Part shown: piece by piece, positions 35,680 through 44,452 of the stretch
Layout: every line of letters begins with the position of its first letter
Position numbering within the stretch: position 1 is the first letter of the stretch
Assembly: GCF_001905905.1 (NCBI RefSeq)
Contig: NZ_LIVT01000009.1
Coordinates: 1-64,000, forward strand
Direction of reading: 5' to 3'
Length of the DNA: 64,000 bases
From: Streptomyces sp. CB02366
Lineage (GTDB): Bacteria; Actinomycetota; Actinomycetes; Streptomycetales; Streptomycetaceae
Made by a program: the position numbers and the translations under genes
The notes under the pieces: generated by a model
Seen by the model: only the letters and a program-made list of their open reading frames with translations
Databases searched by the model: none
Told to the model about the DNA's origin: nothing

Positions 35680-35708
35680 AGAGCTGCCCCCGCGGGCGCG
35701 GGGACGAC
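35680..35708 (-). repeat. solitary CRISPR-like repeat (type I-E form)
   Basis: On the minus strand this 29-nt segment reads GTCGTCCCCGCGCCCGCGGG followed by GGCAGCTCT. It has the same GTCgTCCCCGC/GCGGGGG palindrome and the same CAGCTC tail as the first repeat at 10970. No copy is found 61 nt away on either side. It could also simply be a hairpin at the end of the gene at 35744. Confidence 0.35.
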
Positions 35709-35743
35709 CCGTGACACGGCCGGGTCTCCGGTCCGCCGGAGCC

Positions 35744-36748
35744 TCAGCCGACCAGGACCGCCTTGGAGAGGTGTCCCGCCTCCCGACTGTGGCGTACGGC
35801 GGCCCGGACGTCCGAGAGGTCGAACGTCTGGGCCTCGGGGACCTCGATCGTACCGTCGGCCAGTTGGGCGGCGGCCCGCGCCATCACGTCGCCGACCTCT
35901 CCGGGGGTGAGCCGTGACAGGCGCTCGGGAAGCCAGAAGCCCGTCATGGTGATTCCGCGGAACAGGAGGTCCTCCGGGCGGACGGTGACGGGCAGACCGG
36001 ACAGGAGGCCGTAACTGACGAACCGGCCGTGCGGACGCAGGACCCGGAGCGACAGGTCGGCGACCGGGCCGCCGACGGCGTCCACCACGGCGCGGATGCC
36101 CCGGGTGGCGGCGATCTCCGAGAGCTGCCGTTCCAGGGCGGGTTCGTCCTCGCGCAGGACGGCGAAAGCGCCGGTCTCCATGAGGAGCCGCCGATGGCGC
36201 CGGTCGCGCACCAGGGCCACGCAGCACACGCCTCTCAGATGGGCGAGACGGATCATCATCCGTGCGACCGAGGAGGCGGCTGCGGTGAACAGGACGAGGT
36301 CCTCCGGCTCCACGTCGAGGCTTTCGAGCAGGAGGTTGGCGGTGACGGGGTTGACGGTCAGCCGGCAGGCCGCGCCGTCGCTCAGGTCCGGGGGCACGGG
36401 GTGGACGTCCCGGTGGTCCGCGACGACGTACTCGGCCCAGGTACCCGGGGCCGAGACGGCCACGCGCGTGCCCACCGGGTGACAGGCGTCCGGTCCGGCC
36501 CGGTCGATCACGCCGACCCCCTCGAACCCGACGGGGGCCGCCGCATGGACGCCGTCGGGGTGGAGTCCCGGCGCGAAGGAGGCGGGCCTCCCGTAACGGC
36601 CCTGCACCAGGAGGAGATCCGAAGGGTTGACGGGCCGGGCGCGCATGCGCACGCGCACCTGGCGGGGGCCGGGTTCCGGGACCGGGCGGTGGGCGAGGAC
36701 CAGCACGTCGGCGGGATCGCCGTACCGGGCAAAGACGATCTGTCGCAC
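35744..36748 (-). CDS. quinone-oxidoreductase-like medium-chain dehydrogenase
   Basis: A GTG start (36748) follows AGGAGCCC. The 334-residue protein is of the MDR superfamily: N-terminal RPVNPSDLLLVQGRYG, the GFEGVGVIDRAG segment and a cofactor domain whose usual AAxGGVG motif reads AAASSVARMMI. NADPH binding is therefore atypical at the glycine-rich turn. Zinc-ligand Cys residues are absent, as in the QOR/ETR groups. It is last in a four-gene operon (39508 to 35744) with a 10-bp gap to the HisF-like gene. Inferred role: reduction of an enone, enal or quinone-like intermediate of the cluster. Confidence 0.75.
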   Translation of the reverse strand: MRQIVFARYGDPADVLVLAHRPVPEPGPRQVRVRMRARPVNPSDLLLVQGRYGRPASFAPGLHPDGVHAAAPVGFEGVGVIDRAGPDACHPVGTRVAVSAPGTWAEYVVADHRDVHPVPPDLSDGAACRLTVNPVTANLLLESLDVEPEDLVLFTAAASSVARMMIRLAHLRGVCCVALVRDRRHRRLLMETGAFAVLREDEPALERQLSEIAATRGIRAVVDAVGGPVADLSLRVLRPHGRFVSYGLLSGLPVTVRPEDLLFRGITMTGFWLPERLSRLTPGEVGDVMARAAAQLADGTIEVPEAQTFDLSDVRAAVRHSREAGHLSKAVLVG

Positions 36749-36758
36749 GGCCGGGCTC

Positions 36759-37559
36759 CTAGCCGAGACCGTTGCGGAAGGAGGAGTGGGCGAGGAGGTG
36801 GTCGCGGATCTCCCGGATGCTGTGGGCGCCCCGGTGGACCATGGCGTTGACCAGGACGTAGGTGGAGTCCCCCGCGCCGAGGGCCTCCTGGAGGTGGTCG
36901 AGACTGCCGCAGCCGCCCGACGCTATGACGGGGAGGCCCGAGGCGGTGGCGACGGCCCCGACGAGCTCCAGGTCGAAGCCGGCTCCTGTGCCCTCCCGGT
37001 CGATGTTGTTGGCGAGGATGGCGGCCACGTCGAGTTCGGCGAGCTGTCGGGCGACGTCCGCGGCATCGCGTCCGGTGCTCTGCTCGCCGTCGTGGACGTA
37101 CACCCGCCACTGTCCGGGCCCGGCGGACCGGCAGTTGACTACGCCCATGAGGCGGTGGGCGCCGTACGCTTCGGCGACCTGCGTCACGGTGTCCGGCTTC
37201 TCGATCAGGGCGGTGCTGACGGATATGACGTCGGCCCCGGCCTCCAGGAGTCCGCCGGCGTGCACCGTGGACGGAATGTCCCCGTGGCCCACGGACACGA
37301 GCAGACTCATCCCGGTGGTGCTGAGGTCGCGCAGCAGACCGGGGAGGTAGTCGACGGCGTCCCAGGGGTCGAACACGTCGAGGAAGAGCTTCTGCGCGCT
37401 GCCGGAGGCGTATGTCTCGGCGATGGCCAGGACGTCGCTGGGATCGGTCAGGTGGGGAATGCCGCTCGGTTCCGTGGCGCGGCCACGGGAGACGTCGATG
37501 CAGGGGATGACCAGATCGCCTATGTGGGAGTGCTGGTCGTGGAAGACGGGGCGGGACAT
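36759..37559 (-). CDS. HisF paralogue lacking one catalytic aspartate
   Basis: The ATG at 37559 follows GAAAGGCCTCCC. This 266-residue beta/alpha barrel keeps the HisF framework: DLVIPCIDVSRGRAT with the first catalytic Asp (Asp22, HisF Asp11), the phosphate loops NNIDREGTGAGFD and VIASGGCGSLDH, and the final helix REIRDHLL. The second catalytic Asp of HisF (Asp130, in 'VVAIDAKR') is replaced by Asn142 in MGVVNCRSAG. No hisH or other his gene is nearby. The gene lies between a flavin oxidase and a dehydrogenase, 10 bp from each. I infer a repurposed barrel acting on a phosphorylated intermediate rather than histidine synthesis. Confidence 0.8.
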   Translation of the reverse strand: MSRPVFHDQHSHIGDLVIPCIDVSRGRATEPSGIPHLTDPSDVLAIAETYASGSAQKLFLDVFDPWDAVDYLPGLLRDLSTTGMSLLVSVGHGDIPSTVHAGGLLEAGADVISVSTALIEKPDTVTQVAEAYGAHRLMGVVNCRSAGPGQWRVYVHDGEQSTGRDAADVARQLAELDVAAILANNIDREGTGAGFDLELVGAVATASGLPVIASGGCGSLDHLQEALGAGDSTYVLVNAMVHRGAHSIREIRDHLLAHSSFRNGLG

Positions 37560-37569
37560 GGGAGGCCTT

Positions 37570-38811
37570 TCACGTGTCGTCGAGGAGCTGGGCGAGGCGC
37601 CGGCTCCGGGGGGCCAACTGGCGGGTGACCGCGACGGCGCTGCCGAGGGCGTTCTCGAGGGTGTTGACGGGTGTGGTGACGTGACCGGCGAGGAAGACGC
37701 CGTCATCCCCCTGGAAGCGCAGAAGTTCCCTCTGTGCTTTCAGCATGCCGGGGGTCGGTTGCACCGTCCGGAAGCCTGCCGAGGCCAGGGGTGTGTGAGG
37801 GCGGGGTTTCCTGTGGGTCACCTGGCTGACGAACAGGTCGCCGTTCTTCGTGGGGTGCCAGTCCGTGGTCTCCGCCCAGGGGCCGTGGACGGTGACGGTC
37901 GAGGGGGCCCAGGTGCCGCGGTCCACGGGCATGTGGCAGGGGTCCTGGTGTACCTGGTAGAGGAGGGGCCGGTAGGCGTAGGACGCCAGTCGCGCCCGCA
38001 GGGGGCCGAAGGGCGGTGACAGGATTCGGGCGGCCTCGTCGGCAGGCACGGCGAGGACAAGGGCGTCCACCCGGTACCGGTGCCCGTTCGTGTCGGTCAG
38101 CTCCGGTTTCCCTCCGCGCCGGTGGACCGTCCGCAGGGCAGTGCCGATCGCCAGTTCGGCATGGGGCGACCGCGAGACCAGGTGCCGGGCGAGCGACTGC
38201 ATGCCGCCGCGCAGTCGGCAGCTCACCGGGGCCGGCGTGGCGGGGTCCTCGGCCCACAGTTCTCCCACGGCACGGGCCGACAGGAGGCCGGCCTCCTCCA
38301 GGGTGCAGCCGAAGGTCGCGGCCGGCAGGGAGTACACCGCCACCTCCTTCAGCTGCTCGGGCAGGTCGAAGTCCTCGACCATCTCGCGCAGCGGTACCTC
38401 CCAGTCGAGTCGTTCGCTCTTCCAGTGGTGCGCCTGCTCCGCCAGGAGGGCCGTCGCCCGCACCGCCTCCTCGCGGCGCACCGGGGCGAGCGGGGAAGTG
38501 GTACGGCGGGAGCCGTCCGCTTCCCCGCGGTCGCTCAGGAGGAGGTGTCCGGAAGGAAGGGGCAGCCACTGCCCGCGGTCCAGGCCGAGCGCTCCGGAGA
38601 GCCGCCCGACCAGGGAGTCAGAGCTCGAGGGGACCGCCCGCACCCCCAATTCCACTGCTTCGGGCATGTGCACCGGGTCGGGCGGGAAGAACGTGCGGAG
38701 ATTCCCTCCCGGTGCTTTCTGCTCCTCCAGGAGGAGGACATCGTGCGACTCCTCCAGAAGCCATGCGGCGGCCAGTCCTGCCATGCCCGCGCCGGCGATT
38801 GCGACACGCAT
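37570..38811 (-). CDS. FAD-dependent amine-oxidase-like oxidoreductase (cluster, left operon)
   Basis: This is a 413-residue protein with an ATG at 38811 after GAGGAAAAG. The N-terminal dinucleotide motif is MRVAIAGAGMAGLAAAWLLE, followed by HDVLLLEEQKAPGGNLRT. A second block, RLRGGMQSLARHLV, and a C-terminal FLAGHVTTPVNTLENALGSA complete the flavin-containing amine oxidase/protoporphyrinogen-oxidase fold. It is co-transcribed with the TenA-like gene upstream and the HisF-like gene downstream (10-bp gap). Possible role: oxidation or desaturation of an amine intermediate. The substrate cannot be told. Confidence 0.75.
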   Translation of the reverse strand: MRVAIAGAGMAGLAAAWLLEESHDVLLLEEQKAPGGNLRTFFPPDPVHMPEAVELGVRAVPSSSDSLVGRLSGALGLDRGQWLPLPSGHLLLSDRGEADGSRRTTSPLAPVRREEAVRATALLAEQAHHWKSERLDWEVPLREMVEDFDLPEQLKEVAVYSLPAATFGCTLEEAGLLSARAVGELWAEDPATPAPVSCRLRGGMQSLARHLVSRSPHAELAIGTALRTVHRRGGKPELTDTNGHRYRVDALVLAVPADEAARILSPPFGPLRARLASYAYRPLLYQVHQDPCHMPVDRGTWAPSTVTVHGPWAETTDWHPTKNGDLFVSQVTHRKPRPHTPLASAGFRTVQPTPGMLKAQRELLRFQGDDGVFLAGHVTTPVNTLENALGSAVAVTRQLAPRSRRLAQLLDDT

Positions 38812-38845
38812 CTCTTTTCCTCGGCTCCGGGGTGGGGGAGGCTGT

Positions 38846-39508
38846 TCAGGAAATATTTGCGGCCGATTTCCAGAAGTCGGCTATCGACTCCTCCAGAAGC
38901 CGGGCCTGAAACAGCGCTTCCTGTGGGTCGTCGCCCCGGTCCAAGCCGTCCTGGACCACTTCGAGCGCCAGCTCGGTCAGCTCGTCCGATGCACCCCCCT
39001 CGTAGTATTCGATGAATTCCGCAGGGGCGTCGATCTTCAGCTCGCGCACCCGCTGCACAAGGGAGGCGCAGCCAGAGAAATACACCACCATGTCCGTGTA
39101 CGAGGAAAGCGCGAAAGACGCCTGGCTCCCCTGGTTCGCCACCCAGCTGAGCGTTCCGTTGAACGCGTACGCCTCACGGCCCGGCGGCCAGAACCTCCCG
39201 AAGGGGTCGGGCAGGTCGAGGGCTTCGGCGCACTTCCGCAGTTTCGGCTGGGCGTCGTAGACGAGCCGGGAGAGACGGATGAACAGATCGGCGGCCGGAC
39301 GGCGTGGGAAGCGTGCCAGCATGGTTCCGTAGGCGGTCATCTCGGCCCGGTGGCACTGGGCCTCGGTGCCGACCAAGCGCCGGAAAAGCTCCGGCGCCCG
39401 GTCGCCGTCGAGCCTGTCGAGGAGCGCGTTGCCCACCGGGGCGTGCTCGCGCCGCTCCTCGAGGCGTCGCGCGAGCTCCCTGGCGTCCGAAGGAATGATG
39501 TCGGGCAT
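38846..39508 (-). CDS. TenA/haem-oxygenase-fold protein, copy 1
   Basis: This is a 220-residue all-helical protein and the first gene of the left operon, with ribosome site AAGGACAAGG. Segments FRRLVGTEAQCHRAEMTAYG, TLSWVANQGSQASFALSSYT and ALEVVQDGLDRGDDPQEAL align with the two other family members in this cluster (in the fusion at 44453 and at 49848). The shared motif is (T/A)E-x-Q-(C/S)-x-x-A-E-x-(T/S)-x-Y. Only this copy has a His in the motif (QCHRAE). The usual ligands of haem-oxygenase-like diiron oxidases and the TenA Cys/Glu pair are not obvious. Possible roles: oxidative cleavage, N-oxygenation, binding of an intermediate, or regulation. Confidence 0.65.
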   Translation of the reverse strand: MPDIIPSDARELARRLEERREHAPVGNALLDRLDGDRAPELFRRLVGTEAQCHRAEMTAYGTMLARFPRRPAADLFIRLSRLVYDAQPKLRKCAEALDLPDPFGRFWPPGREAYAFNGTLSWVANQGSQASFALSSYTDMVVYFSGCASLVQRVRELKIDAPAEFIEYYEGGASDELTELALEVVQDGLDRGDDPQEALFQARLLEESIADFWKSAANIS

Positions 39509-40075
39509 GTGACCTTGTCCTTTTTCTCGTTTCTTATTTTCCCCGGACCGGTTGCGGGGTGCCCGCAAGGCTCGCGCGAGCGCATAGGGATAGAGGGCGC
39601 GCCACGGCCGAAATAAGGGCCGGATAAAGATTTGGCGATCTCCGCCACGCCCCAGACGTGACCCTACTGGGTCGCTTCCATTACTACATGAACCACAGGG
39701 ATGGGCAAGGGGGCCATCAAGATTCCATTGCCCCGCCGTAACGATTTCGGGATCTTTTGGAGAGGGAGATCGGCTCCATCGCCCGCACCACCAGTAGAGC
39801 CGTCCCGATAAGGAGGGTGAATCCCTTCCGGAACCCCGTCGGACGGATCGCGAGTGAACCATTGTTGCGCATGTTCTCCATGCGCCAGGAGAGGCAAAAT
39901 GGTTTGGAAATTGTTCCGGCGGAGTGAATCGGGCAGCGATGCCCGGGTAGGCCCAAACAGAATCGCCGTGCATGAATCCTGCACCCGGGGGATCACGCAT
40001 TTCTGTTGTGCTCCGTCCCAGGTCGGACACATCCGCCGGCGACCGCCCCTCCACCCCCAGTCATCGAGGCGCCGT
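39509..40075. other. 567-bp divergent promoter region of the biosynthetic cluster
   Basis: This lies between the left operon (minus) and the A-T-R gene (plus). It is less GC-rich than its surroundings around 39500-39560 and 39880-39990, which fits promoter sequence. I see no gene in it. The open frame of the A-T-R gene extends upstream to 39854 but has no ribosome site there. Confidence 0.5.
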
Positions 40076-43000
40076 ATGGTCCAGCCCCCTGTCCACCTGC
40101 CGGACTCCGTCCGACGGTGGAACGACACCACCACCGATTACCCCCGGGACGCGCTGCTTCCCGAACTGTTCGCGGAACAGGCACGGCTCCGCCCTCGCGC
40201 TCCCGCGGTGCTGTGGGACCGGGGAGCCTGGAGCTACGGCGAACTGCTGGATCGCGTGCGGCGCGGCGCGGCACGCCTGCGGGCACGGGGAGTGGAGGGC
40301 GGGGACCGCGTCGCGCTCCTTCTGCCCCGCTCCCCGGAAGCCGTCGCGGCCGTGTTCGCCGTTCTCGAGGCCGGCGCGGTCTACCTGCCGTTGGACCCCT
40401 CGCACCCCGCCGACCGTCTCTCCTCGATCCTGCGCGACGCGGGCGTCCGCACAGTCGTCACCGCCGGCACGGAACCGCGCACCGGGCCGGCCGGAGAATT
40501 CGACCGGATGACCGTCACCGAACTCACGTCACGGGAAGGGCCGGGTCCGACCGGAAACCGGACGGCGCGCCGGTACGCCGGCGACGCGGCCTACATCATC
40601 TACACCTCCGGCTCCACCGGCGCGCCCAAAGGCGTGGTCTGCGCGCATCGGGGCCCCGTCCGGCTGGTGCGCGGAACCGAGGTCCTCCGGCTGACGCCGG
40701 CCGACCGCCTCCTCGCCACCACCAACCCGACCTTCGACGTCTCCTGCTTCGAACTGTTCGCCCCCCTGCTGAACGGCGCCGCCCTGGTCCTGCCCGACCC
40801 CGAGACCCTCCTCGACCCGGCCGCCCTCGAACAACTGCTCGACGACTGCGGGATCACCGTGATGTGGCTCAGTGCCGGGCTCTTCCACCTGCACGCCGAA
40901 CAGCGTCCCGGGATGTTCTCGGGACTTCGGTGCTTGATCGCGGGCGGGGACGTCCTCAACCCTTCCGCCGTGAGGGCCGTACTGGAGCACGGATCCCCTG
41001 CCCTCCTCCTGAACGGCTACGGCCCCACCGAGAACTCCGTGTTCTCCACCACGCACGTCATCGACTCACTCCCACCGGAAGCCCGCAGCGTCCCCATAGG
41101 CCGGCCGGTGGCCGCCTCCACCGCCTATGTCGTACGGGACGACGGCACCCCGGCCGGGCCTGGGGAGGTCGGCGAATTGTGGGTCGGTGGCGACGGCGTG
41201 GCGCTCGGGTACCTCGGCGACCGCGCCAGGACGGCGGCGGCTTTCGTCTCCGACCGGTTCGCTCCCGGTCCGGGACGGCGCCTGTACCGCACCGGTGACC
41301 TGGCCGAATGGCGGACGGACGGGGTCATCGAGTTCCACGGGCGCCGGGACAGGCAGGTCAAGATCCGCGGCTTCCGGGTCGAACTCGACGAGATCGAGAC
41401 CACCCTCACCGACCACCCCCAGGTCAACGAGTCCGCCGTCGGCGTCCTGGGAGAGGGCGCCTCACAGCGCCTGGCCGCCGCCGTCGTGCCCGCACCGGAA
41501 CAGGACGACGGCCTGCCTGGGGAACTCGACGAGTACCTGCGCGAGCGGTTGCCGCCGCCCATGCGGCCCGCGCGCGTCGTCCCCGTACCCGAACTGCCCC
41601 TCAACAGCAGCGGCAAGGTCGACCGGGGCCGGCTGCGGGAACTCACGGACGACGCGGCCCGGGAACCGGTGGAAATTACCGAAGGCCCCCGGGGAGAGGA
41701 CGAGGAGGTGGTCGCCGAAGTATGGCGCCGCTTCCTCCGCGTCGACGGCGTCGGGCGCCGGGACGACTTCCTCGCTCTGGGCGGTACCTCGCTCCAGGCG
41801 ACCCGGGTCGCCGCGGTCGTCCGTGAACGTCTCGGCATCCGGTCGGCCTTCACCCGGACCCTCGTCCGGGCCCTCCTCGACAACCCCACCCTGGCGGCGT
41901 TCACGGAGCGAGCCTCCGAGCTGCGTCATGAGCCCGGCGACGCCGCCCATGACGCCCCGGTCGACTTCGCCGCCGAGGCCGTTCCGGACCCGGCCCTGCG
42001 GTTCGACGCGCCCGCCGCCGGTGGAGTTCCGACGGAACGTCACGAGGCGAAGGTCCCGCATTCCGTGCTGCTGACGGGAGCGACCGGCTTCCTCGGAGTC
42101 CACCTCCTCGACCGCCTCGCCGCGTCCGGGGTCCGGCGCGTCCACTGTCTCGTGCGCGCGCGTGACGACGCCGAGGCCCTCGCCCGCCTGCGGGGCCGGC
42201 TGCGGCACTACGGCCTCGACCCCGACCGCTGGGCGGACCGCGTCGCGGTGGTGCCCGGTGATCTGGGCCTGCCGCGTTTCGGGCTGGACGACGGAACCTG
42301 GGACGACCTCGCCCAGGAGGTGGAGGTCGTCCTCCACAATGGCGCCCGAGTCAACTTCGCCTACCCTTACGAGGCCCTGTCCGCCGCGAACGTCGGGGGG
42401 ACCCGGACTGTCCTGGCCCTGGGGACGGAACGACGGCTCAAGGCCGTGCACTACGTCTCCAGCATGAGCGTCATCGCCGGTTCCGGACTCGCCGGCGTAC
42501 GGCGGGTGGACGAGGAGACCCCCCCGTCCCATCCGGAACTGCTCTCCCAGGGCTATGCCGAGACCAAGTGGGTCGCCGAGCGCCTCGTCTCCCTGGCGGG
42601 GCGGCGCGGACTTCCGGTCACCATTCACCGGCCCCACGAGATCACTGGCGCCATGGACAGCGGCGCGTGGAACACCGACACCATGATGTGCGCGCTCTTC
42701 CGTACCCTGGCGGAAACCGGAACGGCCCCGGACGTTCCCCTGCTCCTGGACTTCGTCCCGGTGGACTACACCGCGGCCGCCGTCGTCCACATCCTCACTC
42801 ACCAGCCCTGCGAGGGCCGCGTCCACCACCTCGCCAATCCCCGCCCCGCGCTGCTGCACCTGCTGGTGGAACGCCTGCGTGCCATGGGTTACGGCGTCCG
42901 GGAGCAGTCCTACGCCACCTGGACCCGGCACGTGGCCGAGCTGACGGCCCGCGATCCCGAGCACCCCCTGGCCCCGTACGTTCCGATGTTCACCGAACCG

Positions 43001-43222
43001 GTCCGCCGCTCCACCGCCTCGATCGCGGAGATGTACTTCGCCGGCACGTTCCCGCGTTTCGGCCGGGACAACACCGAGGAAGCGCTCTCCGGAAGCGGTA
43101 TCGTCTGCCCGCCCGTCGACGCGCGGCTGATCGACGCCAACCTCCGGTTCCTGAGGGGAGCCGGTCTTCTTCCCGCCCCCACGACACCGGACGAGGGCGA
43201 CGGGAGGGAGCCGACCGGATAA
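40076..43222 (+). CDS. A-T-R carboxylic acid reductase / NRPS-like enzyme
   Basis: This is a 1048-residue protein, with an ATG at 40076 after GAGG. The adenylation domain (1 to about 520) shows AYIIYTSGSTGAPKGV, NGYGPTEN, YRTGDLAEW, RDRQVKIRGFRVELDEIE and the catalytic Lys in NSSGKVDRG. The carrier domain holds phosphopantetheine Ser572 (ALGGTSLQ). The thioester reductase domain (about 655-1048) has LLTGATGFLG and the Tyr827/Lys831 pair (YAETK). There is no condensation domain. It should activate one acid, tether it and release an aldehyde or alcohol with NADPH. Read by eye, the pocket residues are roughly D-V-F-W-I-G-G-V-F; I do not assign a substrate. It is the only plus-strand enzyme of the cluster. 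Confidence 0.9.
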   Translation: MVQPPVHLPDSVRRWNDTTTDYPRDALLPELFAEQARLRPRAPAVLWDRGAWSYGELLDRVRRGAARLRARGVEGGDRVALLLPRSPEAVAAVFAVLEAGAVYLPLDPSHPADRLSSILRDAGVRTVVTAGTEPRTGPAGEFDRMTVTELTSREGPGPTGNRTARRYAGDAAYIIYTSGSTGAPKGVVCAHRGPVRLVRGTEVLRLTPADRLLATTNPTFDVSCFELFAPLLNGAALVLPDPETLLDPAALEQLLDDCGITVMWLSAGLFHLHAEQRPGMFSGLRCLIAGGDVLNPSAVRAVLEHGSPALLLNGYGPTENSVFSTTHVIDSLPPEARSVPIGRPVAASTAYVVRDDGTPAGPGEVGELWVGGDGVALGYLGDRARTAAAFVSDRFAPGPGRRLYRTGDLAEWRTDGVIEFHGRRDRQVKIRGFRVELDEIETTLTDHPQVNESAVGVLGEGASQRLAAAVVPAPEQDDGLPGELDEYLRERLPPPMRPARVVPVPELPLNSSGKVDRGRLRELTDDAAREPVEITEGPRGEDEEVVAEVWRRFLRVDGVGRRDDFLALGGTSLQATRVAAVVRERLGIRSAFTRTLVRALLDNPTLAAFTERASELRHEPGDAAHDAPVDFAAEAVPDPALRFDAPAAGGVPTERHEAKVPHSVLLTGATGFLGVHLLDRLAASGVRRVHCLVRARDDAEALARLRGRLRHYGLDPDRWADRVAVVPGDLGLPRFGLDDGTWDDLAQEVEVVLHNGARVNFAYPYEALSAANVGGTRTVLALGTERRLKAVHYVSSMSVIAGSGLAGVRRVDEETPPSHPELLSQGYAETKWVAERLVSLAGRRGLPVTIHRPHEITGAMDSGAWNTDTMMCALFRTLAETGTAPDVPLLLDFVPVDYTAAAVVHILTHQPCEGRVHHLANPRPALLHLLVERLRAMGYGVREQSYATWTRHVAELTARDPEHPLAPYVPMFTEPVRRSTASIAEMYFAGTFPRFGRDNTEEALSGSGIVCPPVDARLIDANLRFLRGAGLLPAPTTPDEGDGREPTG

Positions 43223-43259
43223 CGCCCGGTCCCCGCCGGCCTGCGAACGCCTCCCGCGC

Positions 43260-43291
43260 CGGGTGCCGGGCGATTCCCCGCCCGGCACCCG
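43260..43291. terminator. bidirectional terminator between convergent genes
   Basis: A perfect 13-bp stem (CGGGTGCCGGGCG, 43260-43272, with its complement at 43279-43291) lies between the A-T-R gene (plus) and the aldolase gene (minus). Confidence 0.7.
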
Positions 43292-43300
43292 TTCCCGGCC

Positions 43301-44413
43301 CTACGGCCGGCGGAAACCCTTCTCACGCGCGTCGACCGCCCGCGCCACCGCCGCGGCGAAGGCCCGGACGTCCTCTTCCGTGGTGTCGAACGAACACATC
43401 AGGCGCACTTCGTTCCCGTTCTTCTCCTGGGGGCGCAGGTCGTACCGTCCGGAGAGCGCGGCCGGAACGGTGCCGGGAAAAATGACGAACACGGAATTGA
43501 CCTCGACCGGCCGGACGACCGTCACCCCCTCCACCTGTGCGAGGAGGGATCCCAGCCGTCTCGCCATGGCGTTCGCGCGAGCAGCGCTGCGGTGCCACAG
43601 GTCTCCGCCGAGAAGCGCCTCGAACTGGACGGAGAGGAAGCGCATCTTGGAGGCGAGCTGCGTGGTGCGCTTGCGCAGACGGGCCGTGCCCGAGACCCGG
43701 GACGGGTCGAGGACCACCACGCACTCGCCGAAGAGGAGACCGTTCTTGGTGCCGCCGAAAGACAGGATGTCCACCCCCGCCGCCGCCGTGCAGGCCGACA
43801 GGGGGACGCCCAGGGACGCGGCCGCGTTCGCGAGGCGTGCCCCGTCCATGTGAACGGCGAGGCCGTGCGCGTGGGCGCACACGGCGAGATCGCCGACCTC
43901 CTTCGGGGTGTAGCAGGTTCCCAGTTCCGTGGACTGGGTCAGGGAAAGAACCTGCGGCCGGGCACTGTGCTCGTCCGCCGACGCCTCCAGCACGGCTTCC
44001 ACCGCCCGGGGGCCGATCTTCCCGTCCGTGGAGGGGATCCCCAGCAGCTTCAGTCCCGCTACGTGTTCCGGCCCTCCTCCCTCCTCCTGGTTCACGTGGG
44101 CCCGCTCGGCGCAGACGACCGCGCCCCACCGGCTCGTGACGGCCTGCAGCGCGACGACGTTCGCTCCGGTGCCGTTGAAGACCGGGAAGACTTCGGCGGC
44201 GGGTCCGAAATGACGGCGAAAGGTGTCCTTCAGACGGGCGGTGTAGCCGTCCTGCCCGTAAGCCCCCTGGTGCCCCCCGTTCGCGAGGAGCAGTGCGGAG
44301 AAGACCTCCGGGTGGGCGCCCGAGCAGTTGTCGCTCGTGAAGCCGCGCCGCTCGGGGTCGTGGCGGAGGACCGCGCCGGTGGAGGGCGGCCACCGCCGTG
44401 CGGGGGGCGGCAC
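43301..44413 (-). CDS. threonine-aldolase-like PLP enzyme
   Basis: This is a 370-residue fold-type I PLP enzyme of the beta-eliminating lyase/threonine aldolase family. The features are FTSDNCSGAHPEVFSAL at the substrate entrance, FNGTGANVVALQA, the Asp motif LAVHMDGARLANA and the PLP Lys in SFGGTKNGLLF. Such enzymes split or form beta-hydroxy-alpha-amino acids from glycine and an aldehyde. In this cluster it could condense glycine with the aldehyde released by the A-T-R enzyme, its convergent neighbour. It is last in the five-gene right operon. Starts at 44413 (ATG) or a GTG about 13 codons later are both possible. Confidence 0.85.
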   Translation of the reverse strand: MPPPARRWPPSTGAVLRHDPERRGFTSDNCSGAHPEVFSALLLANGGHQGAYGQDGYTARLKDTFRRHFGPAAEVFPVFNGTGANVVALQAVTSRWGAVVCAERAHVNQEEGGGPEHVAGLKLLGIPSTDGKIGPRAVEAVLEASADEHSARPQVLSLTQSTELGTCYTPKEVGDLAVCAHAHGLAVHMDGARLANAAASLGVPLSACTAAAGVDILSFGGTKNGLLFGECVVVLDPSRVSGTARLRKRTTQLASKMRFLSVQFEALLGGDLWHRSAARANAMARRLGSLLAQVEGVTVVRPVEVNSVFVIFPGTVPAALSGRYDLRPQEKNGNEVRLMCSFDTTEEDVRAFAAAVARAVDAREKGFRRP

Positions 44414-44452
44414 GCGGGCCGGTGGGGTTTCTCCGGGGGACGTGCCCCCTCT

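Noticed and set aside
36759..37559. Calling the HisF-like gene a histidine-biosynthesis gene
   Set aside because: The second catalytic Asp is Asn, there is no HisH partner and the neighbours are cluster oxidoreductases.
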